In this document: positions 16,358 through 29,824 of the stretch, piece after piece
Layout: each line of letters starts with the position of its first letter
How positions within the stretch are numbered: position 1 is the first letter of the stretch
Assembly: GCA_041746635.1 (NCBI GenBank)
Contig: JBGTGQ010000066.1
Coordinates: forward strand, 1 to 64,000
Direction of reading: 5' to 3'
Origin: CAMASH01 sp041746635
GTDB taxonomy: Bacteria > Verrucomicrobiota > Verrucomicrobiia > Chthoniobacterales > Terrimicrobiaceae
DNA length: 64,000 nt
Notes under the pieces: model-generated
The model's database searches: none
What the model was told of the DNA's origin: nothing
Seen by the model: the letters and a program-made list of their open reading frames with translations, nothing else
Program-made: the position numbers and the translations under genes

Positions 16358-16407
16358 GTTAGGGATGAGAAGCTAGCCGGAGAGAGACGGGTGGCAAGCG
16401 CTTTTTT

Positions 16408-17838
16408 TCACGGATTTTCTTTTTCGAAGAGACGGACGGTTCCCTGATCGAATGTCGCCAGCTCAAGCCATCCGGAATCAGACGCGGTCAACTGACTTTG
16501 CGGGATGCCTGTGAGGTCGGAATATTTCTTCTCCCAAATGACAATACTGCCCTTCGGCAATTCACCGAGGGGCAGAAAATTCGTGTGGGACCTTGCAGGT
16601 GTTTCAATCCAGTCCCGAGTGTAAGCGGCAAAGATGTGGCGGCAGATCACTACCGGTGCATTCGGACGGTGTCGGGCCTGCCAATCGAGAGCATCCTGCA
16701 AGGCGCAGTGGATGGGTTCGCGGGTCAAACCAAAGCCTTGGGGACTTTTACTCCAATATTGCATCGCATGGACATGAAGCAGCGCGACTCCTTGAATGAG
16801 CGCGCCAACAAGGAGGATGCGGGCGACAACGGGAAGCCAACGGTTGCGGGCATCGAGACAGACGTTGGCACCAAACACAGCGGCCACCGCCAGACCGGGA
16901 GCCATGGGCATGAGAAAATGGTAATAGCCGCCTGAGGCGAAAAGTCCGAGCCAGTAGATGACGCTGTGAAGGGCAAAATACGCCGGATAGAAAAGAAGCG
17001 GCCAGGTGACACGCCAGTGCCGCACCAGCCAGGGCAGGGCCATGGCGGCGAGGAGTAGAGTGAAGGGACCGGCCGGGAAAAGGGAGACGGGGATGAAGTG
17101 CCCGAGCGTCCCCTGGCCATAAATATCCGTGGGCTTGGAATTGAGAAAAATTTTGGATGGCAGCTCCCCAAGGTAAATCCATGCGGCCAGGTTGCTGAGA
17201 ATAAGGGGCAGGGCACCGGCCAGAACGGCGAAGAAGATGTGGCGGATTTTCCGATCTCCGAAAACCATCGCCCTGATGGCCAGCAGGAAGACCCAAAGGA
17301 CAAGGAGAGCCAGCCCCTCGTGCCGGATGAGAGGCAAGGCACCAAAGCACAGGCCAGAAAGCACCCAGCGCTGGCTGGTCAACAACCAGATTCCGGCTAA
17401 GAGACAGAGCAGGAAGGGTGTTTGCGTCAACACACCCCAGGAAAGTTCCACAAACCACGGCTGGAACCAGAGAGTCAGCGGAATGAGCCAGGCGCGGCGG
17501 GCTCCGAACTTGCTCGCAAGCGAGGTGGTGATGAGAACGGACAAGGCGGCAAAGACAAGCGTCCAGATACGCGCGGTGGTGAGGCCGAAACAGGCGGGGA
17601 GCAGATGGAAAATATTTCGCCCTATGCGCGTCCAAGCATCAAAAATCAACGGGGGATTTTCCCACACGCTACGGGAGCGCAGGTAGTGGCTGAGTTCATC
17701 GTCGAGGCTCCAGCCGCAGGAAGAGAGCAGGACGAAAAGATTCCAGCCGAGGCCGCCGGCAAAGGTGATCAGGAAAAACAGCTGCTGGCGGCGGGTCCAA
17801 TCCCCCCAGGCAATAAGTCGTGATGCTTCCAAGAGCAC
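16408..17838 (-). CDS. Polytopic membrane protein, GT39/ArnT-like glycosyltransferase candidate
   Basis: The 476-residue protein has about ten hydrophobic segments followed by a soluble C-terminal domain of about 110 residues. Near the N-terminus, the first periplasmic loop carries the acidic motif WSLDDELSHYLRSRS, the kind of DD/DE site used by GT-C glycosyltransferases that take lipid-phosphate sugar donors. This architecture matches the dolichyl-phosphate-mannosyltransferase superfamily (GT39/GT83-like). Donor and acceptor cannot be told. It is directly downstream of an L,D-transpeptidase and a GT2 synthase on the same strand, suggesting an envelope-glycan role. Confidence 0.7.
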   Translation of the reverse strand: MLLEASRLIAWGDWTRRQQLFFLITFAGGLGWNLFVLLSSCGWSLDDELSHYLRSRSVWENPPLIFDAWTRIGRNIFHLLPACFGLTTARIWTLVFAALSVLITTSLASKFGARRAWLIPLTLWFQPWFVELSWGVLTQTPFLLCLLAGIWLLTSQRWVLSGLCFGALPLIRHEGLALLVLWVFLLAIRAMVFGDRKIRHIFFAVLAGALPLILSNLAAWIYLGELPSKIFLNSKPTDIYGQGTLGHFIPVSLFPAGPFTLLLAAMALPWLVRHWRVTWPLLFYPAYFALHSVIYWLGLFASGGYYHFLMPMAPGLAVAAVFGANVCLDARNRWLPVVARILLVGALIQGVALLHVHAMQYWSKSPQGFGLTREPIHCALQDALDWQARHRPNAPVVICRHIFAAYTRDWIETPARSHTNFLPLGELPKGSIVIWEKKYSDLTGIPQSQLTASDSGWLELATFDQGTVRLFEKENP

Positions 17839-18411
17839 CTACGGGATTACCCGGGCATCCGGCTCCATGGGGCGGGGCACCGCAAATGATCGCGTGGTGA
17901 CGAAGACCCGGGCTCCGGTGCCGACGGTGTCGTAGAGTTCGATGATATCGCGGGAACGCATGCGAATGCAGCCGAAGCTGGCGGGTGTGCCAATCGTGCG
18001 TTCCTCGGGTGTGCCATGAATGTAAATGTGCCGGGAAAAGGCATGGCGGTTGCGCGACTCGACTCCCTGCAACCAGAGAATGCGGGTGACAATGGGATCG
18101 CGCCCGGGTGCGTCCACCGCCAGCACCTCCCCGGTGGGACGGCGCGATTTAAAAACCGCCCCCGACGGCGCGCTCCCACCGATTTTTTTCTCGATTTTCA
18201 TTTCGCCCAACGGAGTGGCATTGCTGCCGGGAATATCACCCAGGCCGAATTTAGAGGTCGAAACTGGATAACCGGCAATTTTTTGATCATCGCGCAACAC
18301 GGTCATGTATTGATCGGTCGTACTGATTACCAGGCGGTGGCGGGTGTCTCCAGCGCAGCCGGCAAGAAGCAGGAGGGCCAGCGCCCCAACGAGAAGGTCA
18401 GGCCGCTTCAC
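17839..18411 (-). CDS. L,D-transpeptidase (YkuD) lipoprotein
   Basis: The 190-residue product contains a YkuD domain with the catalytic motif HIYIHG (His132) and ASFGCIRM (Cys148, Arg150), so it likely makes 3-3 peptidoglycan cross-links or attaches a protein to peptidoglycan. Starting at GTG 18411 gives a lipoprotein signal LVGALALLLLAGC with lipobox Cys19; the frame is open further upstream to 18495, but that start would bury the signal. The chosen start overlaps the end of the GT2 gene by 14 bases. The adjacent downstream gene starts at 17838, one base past this gene's stop, so the three genes form a tight operon. Confidence 0.85.
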   Translation of the reverse strand: MKRPDLLVGALALLLLAGCAGDTRHRLVISTTDQYMTVLRDDQKIAGYPVSTSKFGLGDIPGSNATPLGEMKIEKKIGGSAPSGAVFKSRRPTGEVLAVDAPGRDPIVTRILWLQGVESRNRHAFSRHIYIHGTPEERTIGTPASFGCIRMRSRDIIELYDTVGTGARVFVTTRSFAVPRPMEPDARVIP

Positions 18412-19918
18412 TCGGTTGGGGCGAGGGAAGAAGGGATCCGAATTGTCGCACCCAGAACCCGAGGGATTTTGAGGCCACATAGGAAAACCCACCAAAGAAA
18501 ATCATCAGGAACGGAACCGAAATCCAATGGCCGCGAAGGATGGCATTCCAGATACAATAGGCAAAATACGCCGCAAAAACGATTTCCACCACGGGAAGGA
18601 ATGATTTCAGCGGAAGATAGCGCACGCGCCGGGGCCGGATCCGGCCCGCGTCGAGCCCGTATTTGGGAGTGCGGGTAAAATCGGAATGGCGGTTGATGAT
18701 GGCCTCAATCACACCGCGGGCATTGTTGATGGACATGCCGGTGGCCAGGGCCAGGGTAAGGGGGAAAAGCCAGATTTCCTTCAACCAGCCGCGAGGGTTG
18801 AGGTGCATCTGGGCAACAAGATAGAACAGTGCGATGGAAACGGAGGTGGCAAAAAAGATCGGCACATCCACCAACAAACCGTAGAGCGCACTGTGCGATG
18901 AGGCGAGGGAGTGGGGCAGGATGAGCACGCAAAGCAGGACGAGAAGGAGGTAGCCAAAGTTCGAGGTGAGGTGCGCCGTGGCCTCGAATTTTATCAGCAG
19001 GGGCAAAGGAGCGCGCCAGATGGCAGGCAGCAGCTTCTTGCAAGTTTGGATGGAACCTTTGGTCCAGCGGTGTTGCTGGGATTTGAAACCATTCATATCC
19101 GCCGGGAGTTCCGCGGGAACCACCACATCGGGCAGAAAGACAAACTGCCAGCCCTTCATTTGGGCGCGATAGCTCAAATCGAGATCCTCGGTGAGCGTGT
19201 CGTAGTGCCACCCGTCGGCATCAAAGATGCATGCCTTGCGCCAGATGCCGGCCGTGCCATTGAAGTTGAAAAACCGTCCACTGCGACTGCGGGCGGTTTG
19301 CTCCAGCAAAAGGTGCCCGTCAAGAAACACCGCCTGCACCTTGGTCAGGAGCGAGAAATTGCGGTTAAGGTGGCCCCAGCGCATCTGCACCATTCCGACT
19401 TTCGGATTGGTGAAGTGGTTGATCGAGCGTTTCAGCACGTCTGGATGGGGCACAAAATCCGCGTCGAGAATAAAAATAAATTCCCCCTTCGCCGTGTCCA
19501 TGCCCCCGGCCAGGGCACCGGCTTTAAAACCTGTCCGGTCGGTGCGACGGATGTGCTCGATATCAAATCCCCGCGCGCGCAGCCGCTCTGTTTCGTCCGC
19601 CGCAATCTGGGTCGTCTCATCGGTCGAATCGTCAAGGATCTGAATCTGGAGCAGCTCCTTCGGGTAATCCAGAAGACTGGCCGCCTCAATAAGCCGCCGG
19701 ATCACATAATACTCGTTGAAGACCGGCAACTGCACCGTCACGCTGGGTAATCGGTCGAAATTGCGGTCGGGATCCATTTTCCGTCCCCGGTTTTTAAGAA
19801 ACAGATAAAGGATGCAATACCGGTGAATGCCATAGGCTGAGAGTCCGAGCAGGACTCCCAGATAGCAAAAACTCCAGATGACGTGGTGGAAAACCGCTGC
19901 CAGCGATTCGCTGATCAC
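18398..19918 (-). CDS. Cellulose-synthase-like GT2 glycosyltransferase
   Basis: The 506-residue processive GT2 enzyme has an N-terminal membrane segment and then the family-2 catalytic core: DDSTDE (residues 96-101), DADF (152-155), TEDLD (243-247) and the QQHRW motif (281-285) that binds the growing chain. At least four C-terminal membrane segments follow and would form the export channel. It is BcsA/CslA-like but lacks a PilZ domain. The product may be a beta-linked polysaccharide or a glucomannan-type polymer. It heads an operon with the L,D-transpeptidase and GT39-like genes. Confidence 0.88.
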   Translation of the reverse strand: MISESLAAVFHHVIWSFCYLGVLLGLSAYGIHRYCILYLFLKNRGRKMDPDRNFDRLPSVTVQLPVFNEYYVIRRLIEAASLLDYPKELLQIQILDDSTDETTQIAADETERLRARGFDIEHIRRTDRTGFKAGALAGGMDTAKGEFIFILDADFVPHPDVLKRSINHFTNPKVGMVQMRWGHLNRNFSLLTKVQAVFLDGHLLLEQTARSRSGRFFNFNGTAGIWRKACIFDADGWHYDTLTEDLDLSYRAQMKGWQFVFLPDVVVPAELPADMNGFKSQQHRWTKGSIQTCKKLLPAIWRAPLPLLIKFEATAHLTSNFGYLLLVLLCVLILPHSLASSHSALYGLLVDVPIFFATSVSIALFYLVAQMHLNPRGWLKEIWLFPLTLALATGMSINNARGVIEAIINRHSDFTRTPKYGLDAGRIRPRRVRYLPLKSFLPVVEIVFAAYFAYCIWNAILRGHWISVPFLMIFFGGFSYVASKSLGFWVRQFGSLLPSPQPSEAA

Positions 19919-20177
19919 AAAATAATTCCCCCCTTGTTAAAATGAGGCGCTATCAACCCAAACCCGGCTGTCCCGTCAAGTGCAAAAGCGCGGGCAAATT
20001 CCGCAGCCGAAGGCATTTCCGCCGGGAAAAAAAACGAGGCGACAGGGAATTCCCTGGCATCCAGCCGAGACGGCCGGCCCGTGCGCACAGCGAAAAATTG
20101 AACCATCAAGCTGCAGGGAGGTTTCATGACATTACAAGCACGGCAGCCGGGCACCGTTCCCGACAAACTAGACAGAA

Positions 20178-20783
20178 TTAACGATCACCGAGATCCTCGC
20201 CAATCATGTAACGGGTGAAGCGGCGAATGACGATATTCTCGCCCAGTTCGGCAATTTTCGAATTCACGAGATCCTTGATGCTGAGATCGGGATTTTTGAT
20301 GAACGCCTGCTCGAGCAAACAGACCGTGCTGTAGAATTTGTCAATTTTTCCGTCCACGATCTTGTCCACAATGTTGGCGGGCTTGTTTGTCACCTGCGCG
20401 GCAAAGATTTCGCGTTCGGCCTGGATCAGGTTATCAGGCACAAGCTCGCGCGAAACGTAGAGCGGATGCGCGGCGGCGATGTGCAGGGTGATGTCCTTGA
20501 CGAACTCGCGGAAGATTTCGTTTTTGGCCACGAAGTCGGTCTCGCAGTTGATTTCGACCAGCACGCCGACCTTGCCTTGCAGGTGGATGTAGGAGGCCAC
20601 GATGCCTTCCTTGGCGACCCGGGAGGATTTTTTTCCGGCGCTGGCGATGCCTTTTTTGCGCAGGATTTCCTCGGCTTTGGACAAGTCGCCGGCGGCCTCA
20701 TCGAGGGCGCGTTTGCAATCCATCATCCCCGCGTTGGTTTTTTCGCGGAGTTCCTTGACGAGAGCGGGTGTAATATCGGGCAT
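20178..20783 (-). CDS. tsf: Elongation factor Ts (short form)
   Basis: EF-Ts recycles EF-Tu-GDP. The 201-residue protein starts MPDITPALVKELREKTNAGMMD, the UBA-like N-terminal domain, and contains CETDFVAKNEIF, the EF-Tu-binding signature (about residues 78-89). At about 200 residues it resembles the short EF-Ts of Thermus rather than the ~280-residue enterobacterial form, so one core subdomain is missing. ATG 20783 is chosen; an in-frame extension upstream runs into the palindromic spacer and is unlikely. It follows rpsB by 90 bases. No pyrH follows. Confidence 0.95.
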   Translation of the reverse strand: MPDITPALVKELREKTNAGMMDCKRALDEAAGDLSKAEEILRKKGIASAGKKSSRVAKEGIVASYIHLQGKVGVLVEINCETDFVAKNEIFREFVKDITLHIAAAHPLYVSRELVPDNLIQAEREIFAAQVTNKPANIVDKIVDGKIDKFYSTVCLLEQAFIKNPDLSIKDLVNSKIAELGENIVIRRFTRYMIGEDLGDR

Positions 20784-20793
20784 GGTATAAAAA

Positions 20794-20874
20794 GTTGAGA
20801 GTTGCGTGTTGAGTGTTGAGAGGGCGGAAACGGAAAGGCACTGGCCTCTCAACCATCAACCCTCAACAATCAAC
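20794..20874. repeat. Imperfect palindrome in the rpsB-tsf spacer
   Basis: The arms at 20794-20823 and 20845-20874 (30 bases each) pair at 24 of 30 positions. Each arm is built from repeats of the short word GTTGAG/GTTGAGT (complement CTCAAC). The right arm reaches into the rpsB stop codon. In the rpsB-tsf mRNA it would form a long stem just ahead of tsf. Confidence 0.7.
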
Positions 20875-21617
20875 TATTCCGAGACTGCTTCCAGTTCGCT
20901 TGGTGCGGCGGATTTACCCCGGATTCCCTGGGCTTGCACGATGGCGTTGACGATTTTTTGCAGGATCACGCGGATCGAGCGAATGGCATCGTCATTCCCG
21001 GCGATGGGGTAAGTGATTTTCTCAGGATTGCAATTGGTGTCCACGATGGCCACCACCGGAATTTTCAAGCGCGCGGCCTCGGCCACGGCGATTTCCTCAC
21101 GATTGGTGTCGATGATGAGAATCGCGTCGGGGAGTTTGTCCATGTTCAGGACGCCTTCGAGATTGTGATGAAGTTTCACGGCTTCGCGGCGGAGAGCCGA
21201 GGCCTCGGCCTTGTTCAGGCGGGCAAAGGCTGGCGTTTTCTCCATTTCCTGAAATTCGCGGAAGCGGGCGACGCTGCGGCGGATGGTTTGCAGGTTGGTG
21301 AGAGTGCCACCCAGCCAGCGCTGATTGACCCAATACTGCCCGGTGGCCTCGGCGGCCTCTTTAACGGCTTCCTGGGCTTGTTTTTTGGTGCCGACGAAAA
21401 GAACTTTTCCCCCACCCTTCACAACTTCCCCGAGATAAGCCGCCGCATGGGCGAGCTGGTCAACGGTAATGGCCAGATTGATGATGTAGATGGAGTTTTT
21501 CTCCTCAAGAATGTAATCCTTCATTTTGGGATTCCATCGCTTGGTTTGGTGTCCGTAATGGACACCGGCTTCCAGGAGTTCGGTCATGATTGCTACGTTT
21601 GGAGATGATTCAGACAT
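20874..21617 (-). CDS. rpsB: 30S ribosomal protein S2
   Basis: The 247-residue protein has the S2 signatures LLEAGVHYGHQTKRWNPKM near the N-terminus, FVGTKKQAQEAVKEAA and PVVAIVDTNCNPEKI. S2 binds late at the neck of the 30S subunit. The start at ATG 21617 gives a short extra N-terminus; ATG 21587 is an alternative close to the domain edge. It begins only 9 bases after rpoC and therefore belongs to the rpoBC transcript. Confidence 0.97.
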   Translation of the reverse strand: MSESSPNVAIMTELLEAGVHYGHQTKRWNPKMKDYILEEKNSIYIINLAITVDQLAHAAAYLGEVVKGGGKVLFVGTKKQAQEAVKEAAEATGQYWVNQRWLGGTLTNLQTIRRSVARFREFQEMEKTPAFARLNKAEASALRREAVKLHHNLEGVLNMDKLPDAILIIDTNREEIAVAEAARLKIPVVAIVDTNCNPEKITYPIAGNDDAIRSIRVILQKIVNAIVQAQGIRGKSAAPSELEAVSE

Positions 21618-21626
21618 GGAGAGTTT

Positions 21627-25733
<4,107 letters not shown>

Positions 25734-25770
25734 GATCTTATGATGGTTATTTCGTTGCTATCTTCGTGTT

Positions 25771-28700
25771 TCAGGCTGCGGATTCGGTGAGCGAAGGCTC
25801 CTTGCCGCCGACGCGAACGTCGAGGCAGAGACCCTTCATTTCCTTGATGAGAACGTTGAACGATTCCGGTGTTCCCGCCTCGAGCGAGTTGTCGCCCTTG
25901 ACGATGGATTCGTAAATGCGGGTGCGTCCCTGGACGTCGTCGGATTTGACGGTGAGAAGTTCCTGCAAGGTGTAAGCGGCGCCGTAGGCTTCGAGGGCCC
26001 AGACTTCCATTTCGCCGAAACGCTGGCCGCCGTATTGGGCTTTGCCGCCGAGAGGCTGCTGGGTGACGAGACTGTAAGGGCCGACCGCACGGGCGTGGAT
26101 TTTGTCCGCGACCAAGTGACCGAGCTTAAGCATATAGATGTAACCCACCACGACCTGCTGGTCGAAGGCCTCGCCGGTGCGGCCGTCATAGACGGTCGAT
26201 TTGCCGGTTTCGTTGACCCAGGTGTAATTTTCCTTCTTGCCGGCTTCGCGCAGGTATTCCCGGATTTTTTCCTCGGAGATACCGTCGAAGACGGGGGTGG
26301 CGACCTTAAAGCCCAGGGCTTTGGCGGCGACGCCAAGGTGGGTTTCCAAAACCTGTCCGACGTTCATGCGGCTCGGCACGCCAAGCGGGTTGAGCACGAT
26401 GTCCACAGGGGTTCCGTCCGCGAGGTAAGGCATGTCCTCTTCGGGAACGATCTTGGCGACGACACCCTTGTTGCCGTGGCGTCCGGCCATTTTGTCTCCG
26501 ACGGAAAGCTTGCGCTTGCTGGCGATGTATACCTTGACCTGCTTGATGATGCCGGGATCGACGTCGTCACCGCTTTCGACGCGGCCGAGGTTTTCGTCCT
26601 TCTCGCGCTCGAGGTCTTCAAAGCGATGTTCGTATTGTCCGATGATCTCGCGGATTTTGTTGCGGATCGGGCTCGGGTCGATTTCGACGTGGTCGTAAAC
26701 GGCCGCAAGCTTGCGGAGGAGCTGTTTGGTGATCTTGCGATTGGCCGGGATGATGATCTCGCCGGTTTGGGCGTTGACCACATCGAGCGGAATCTTTTCG
26801 TTGAGCAGGATGTTGGAAAGCGCGGCGGTGAGTTGCTCGTGCAGGTCGTCTTTCTTCTTCTTGTGCTCGTCGAGGATCATCTTCTGCTGACGCTTCGACT
26901 CGGCGGGCGTCATTTTGCTGCGAGTCACTTCCTTTTTGGAAGAAACCTTCACATCCATGATGATGCCATAAGTGCCGGACGGAACGGTCAGCGACGTGTC
27001 CTTCACATCTGCGGCCTTCTCGCCGAAGATGGCGCGCAGGAGGCGCTCTTCGGGGGCGAGTTCGGTTTCGCTCTTCGGCGTGATTTTTCCGACGAGGATG
27101 TCGCCTGGCTTCACTTCAGCACCGATGCGGATGACACCGTCCGGGCCGAGGTTTTGCAGGGCTTCTTCGCTGACGTTCGGAATGTCGCGGGTGATTTCCT
27201 CGGGTCCGAGTTTGGTATCGCGGGCGCCGATTTCGAATTCGTCGATGTGGATGGACGTATAAATGTCCTCCTTGACGACTTTCTCCGAGATCATGATGGC
27301 GTCCTCGAAGTTGTAACCGTTCCACGGCATGAAGGCGACGAGCACGTTGCGACCGAGGGCGAGTTCGCCCTTCTCGGTGTTCGGTCCGTCGGCGATAACC
27401 TCGCCTTTCTTGACATGCTGGCCCTTGTGCACGATGGGCTTTTGATTGATGCAGGTGCTGGCGTTCGAGCGCATGAATTTGCGCAATTCGTAAACCCAGA
27501 CGCCGTTGGCGGGATCGGTCTTGACCTTCTTCTTGCCTTCGGGGAGTTCGCCGTTCTTGGTGATAATGATGTGGCTGCCCGTCACGGAAGCGACCTTGCC
27601 GGCCGCTTCGGCCAAAATAACGGCCTTGGAATCCTGGGCGACCCGACCTTCAAGTCCGGTGCCGACGAGCGGTGAATCGGAGATGAGCAAGGGCACACCC
27701 TGCCGCTGCATGTTCGAACCCATGAGGGCGCGGTTGGCATCATCGTGCTCGAGGAAAGGAATGAGACCGGCCGCAACCGAAACGAGTTGTTTCGGCGAGA
27801 CGTCCATGTATTGCACTTTTTCGGGCTCGACTTCGAGGAAGTCCCCGCGATAACGCGAAGATACCGTCTCACTTAGGAATTTTCCGTGGGAATCCAGCGT
27901 GGAATTTGCCTGAGCAATATAGAATGTCTCGTCACGATCCCCGCTCAGGTATTCAACCTGATCGGTGACCTTGCCGTTGATCACCTTGCGATAAGGCGTC
28001 TCGATGAAACCGAATTGATTGACCCGGGCAAACGTGCTGAGCGAACTAATGAGACCGATGTTCGGACCTTCCGGTGTTTCGATCGGACAAATGCGGCCGT
28101 AGTGTGAAGGATGAACGTCGCGAACTTCAAAGCCCGCGCGGTCACGGCTCAGGCCTCCAGGCCCAAGGGCGGAAAGGCGGCGCTTGTGGGTCAGTTCGGA
28201 AAGCGGATTCGTCTGATCCATGAACTGGCTCAGTTGCGAACGCCCAAAGAAATCGCGCACCACGGCGCTAAGCGATTTCGGATTGATGAGCTTCTGCGGC
28301 GTGATCTGATCGACACCGGCATCAAACAAGGTCATGCGCTCGCGGACCAAGCGTTCCGTGCGAGCCAGGCCGACGCGGCACTGGTTAGCCAGGAGTTCGC
28401 CCACCGTGCGGACACGACGGCTGCCGAGGTGATCGATATCGTCGGTCATTCCCTCGCCCTTGCGAAGTTCGACCAGATATTTCATTGCGGCGACAAAATC
28501 GTCCTTGGTGAGGATGCGCTCCTCGTCACTGACTTTCAGCCCGAGTTTTTGATTGATCTTGTGGCGTCCCACACGGCCGAGATCGTAGCGCTTGGCGTCG
28601 AAAAACAGCCGTTTGAGCATGCTGCGGGCATTCTGAACGGTTGGAGGATCACCAGGACGCAGTTTGCGGTAAATATCCTTGAGGGCCTCTTCCTCGTCGT

Positions 28701-29565
28701 GGGCCGGATCCTTTTTGAGGGATTTGATGATCGTGTCATCTTCCTTGGTGTCCACGACCTTGACCGTCTTGTGACCCAGCGAGATGAGTTGGCGGACGGT
28801 GGCGGCGTTGAGCGGCTCGAAAGCCCGGGCCACGGTAATTTCTCCGTCGCGAATGTCTTCGATCAGAACCTTGGTGCTGATTTCCTCTTCGTCGAGGGTT
28901 TCGCTCAGCTTGAGCGTTGAAATCTCGTAGAAAAGTTTGATGATATCCTCGTCGGAGGGATGTCCGAGGGCGCGCAGGAACGTGGTGGCGAGGAATTTGC
29001 GGCGGCGTTTGCGGCGGTCAAGATAGACGTAAAGCAGATCGCTGGTGTCGAACTGGACTTCGATCCAGGACCCCCGATCAGGAATAATGCGGAACCCGTG
29101 GAGCAGCTTGCCGTTGAGGTGAACGCTGCTTTCGAAGCAGATACCGGGCGAACGGTGCAACTGGCTGACCACCACGCGTTCGGCCCCGTTGACCACGAAG
29201 GTGCCCTGCGGGGTCATGAGCGGAATCTCGCCCATGTAAACTTTTTCTTCCTTGGTGGCGCGCTCGTCCTTGTAGCGGAATGTCACGTAAAGCGGCGCGC
29301 TGAAGGTCTGGCCTTCCTTCTGGCATTCGATGGAAGACATCTTTGGCTCGCCCAAGTCGTAGCTGACGAAGTCCAGGCTGGACTTCTCCTCAAAACCAAA
29401 GATCGGGAAAAACTCCCGGAAAACCGCCTGCAAGCCGACATTCTTGCGTTTGGAAGGATCAACGTCCTTCTGGAAAAATTCGTCGTAGGAATTGATCTGG
29501 AGCTCGATGAGGTTCGGGGGCTCGATGGCTTCCTTGAGTTTGCCGAAATAGATGCGTTCAGACAT
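25771..29565 (-). CDS. rpoB: DNA-directed RNA polymerase subunit beta
   Basis: The 1264-residue protein contains the expected beta-subunit landmarks. The rifampicin-pocket region reads QLSQFMDQTNPLSELTHKRR and then LGPGGLSRDRAGFEVRDVH. Later come GYNFEDAI and, near the C-terminus, MEVWALEAYGAAYTLQELL. Residues at the rifampicin site look wild type (the usual D, H and S positions appear as D, H and L/G context), but I did not align them. It follows rplL after a 259-base spacer with a hairpin. Confidence 0.99.
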   Translation of the reverse strand: MSERIYFGKLKEAIEPPNLIELQINSYDEFFQKDVDPSKRKNVGLQAVFREFFPIFGFEEKSSLDFVSYDLGEPKMSSIECQKEGQTFSAPLYVTFRYKDERATKEEKVYMGEIPLMTPQGTFVVNGAERVVVSQLHRSPGICFESSVHLNGKLLHGFRIIPDRGSWIEVQFDTSDLLYVYLDRRKRRRKFLATTFLRALGHPSDEDIIKLFYEISTLKLSETLDEEEISTKVLIEDIRDGEITVARAFEPLNAATVRQLISLGHKTVKVVDTKEDDTIIKSLKKDPAHDEEEALKDIYRKLRPGDPPTVQNARSMLKRLFFDAKRYDLGRVGRHKINQKLGLKVSDEERILTKDDFVAAMKYLVELRKGEGMTDDIDHLGSRRVRTVGELLANQCRVGLARTERLVRERMTLFDAGVDQITPQKLINPKSLSAVVRDFFGRSQLSQFMDQTNPLSELTHKRRLSALGPGGLSRDRAGFEVRDVHPSHYGRICPIETPEGPNIGLISSLSTFARVNQFGFIETPYRKVINGKVTDQVEYLSGDRDETFYIAQANSTLDSHGKFLSETVSSRYRGDFLEVEPEKVQYMDVSPKQLVSVAAGLIPFLEHDDANRALMGSNMQRQGVPLLISDSPLVGTGLEGRVAQDSKAVILAEAAGKVASVTGSHIIITKNGELPEGKKKVKTDPANGVWVYELRKFMRSNASTCINQKPIVHKGQHVKKGEVIADGPNTEKGELALGRNVLVAFMPWNGYNFEDAIMISEKVVKEDIYTSIHIDEFEIGARDTKLGPEEITRDIPNVSEEALQNLGPDGVIRIGAEVKPGDILVGKITPKSETELAPEERLLRAIFGEKAADVKDTSLTVPSGTYGIIMDVKVSSKKEVTRSKMTPAESKRQQKMILDEHKKKKDDLHEQLTAALSNILLNEKIPLDVVNAQTGEIIIPANRKITKQLLRKLAAVYDHVEIDPSPIRNKIREIIGQYEHRFEDLEREKDENLGRVESGDDVDPGIIKQVKVYIASKRKLSVGDKMAGRHGNKGVVAKIVPEEDMPYLADGTPVDIVLNPLGVPSRMNVGQVLETHLGVAAKALGFKVATPVFDGISEEKIREYLREAGKKENYTWVNETGKSTVYDGRTGEAFDQQVVVGYIYMLKLGHLVADKIHARAVGPYSLVTQQPLGGKAQYGGQRFGEMEVWALEAYGAAYTLQELLTVKSDDVQGRTRIYESIVKGDNSLEAGTPESFNVLIKEMKGLCLDVRVGGKEPSLTESAA

Positions 29566-29798
29566 GGCGGTAGTGTTGGTCGGGATGTGGGCCGTTCAGG
29601 GTGCGGGCCGGCTGCTAATGACGAAAAAAGCAAAACGCCCTCGCGCGAAACGGAAACGATTTTCCGGCTCGTGCGGGGACGCAGTTAATGACTTTTTCCA
29701 GACGGTGCAGATGGCGGATAAGAGAAGCGGCGGATTTTTGATAGTGAACCCTCGCCCCGGGAACGCAAGCCAAAAAGTTTTAAATATTTTTGACCGCG

Positions 29799-29818
29799 TT
29801 CCCGCGCTGGCGCGGGGA
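29799..29818 (-). promoter_or_regulatory. GC hairpin after rplL, candidate rplL-rpoB attenuator
   Basis: Six bases after the rplL stop, the minus strand can form CCCGCG/CGCGGG around a CCAG loop (core 29801-29816; 8 pairs with one G-U). A/T-rich sequence with short T runs follows, but no immediate U tract. Its position matches the partial terminator that sets the ratio of ribosomal protein to polymerase in the E. coli operon; the role here is inferred. Confidence 0.4.
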
Positions 29819-29824
29819 AGGGAA

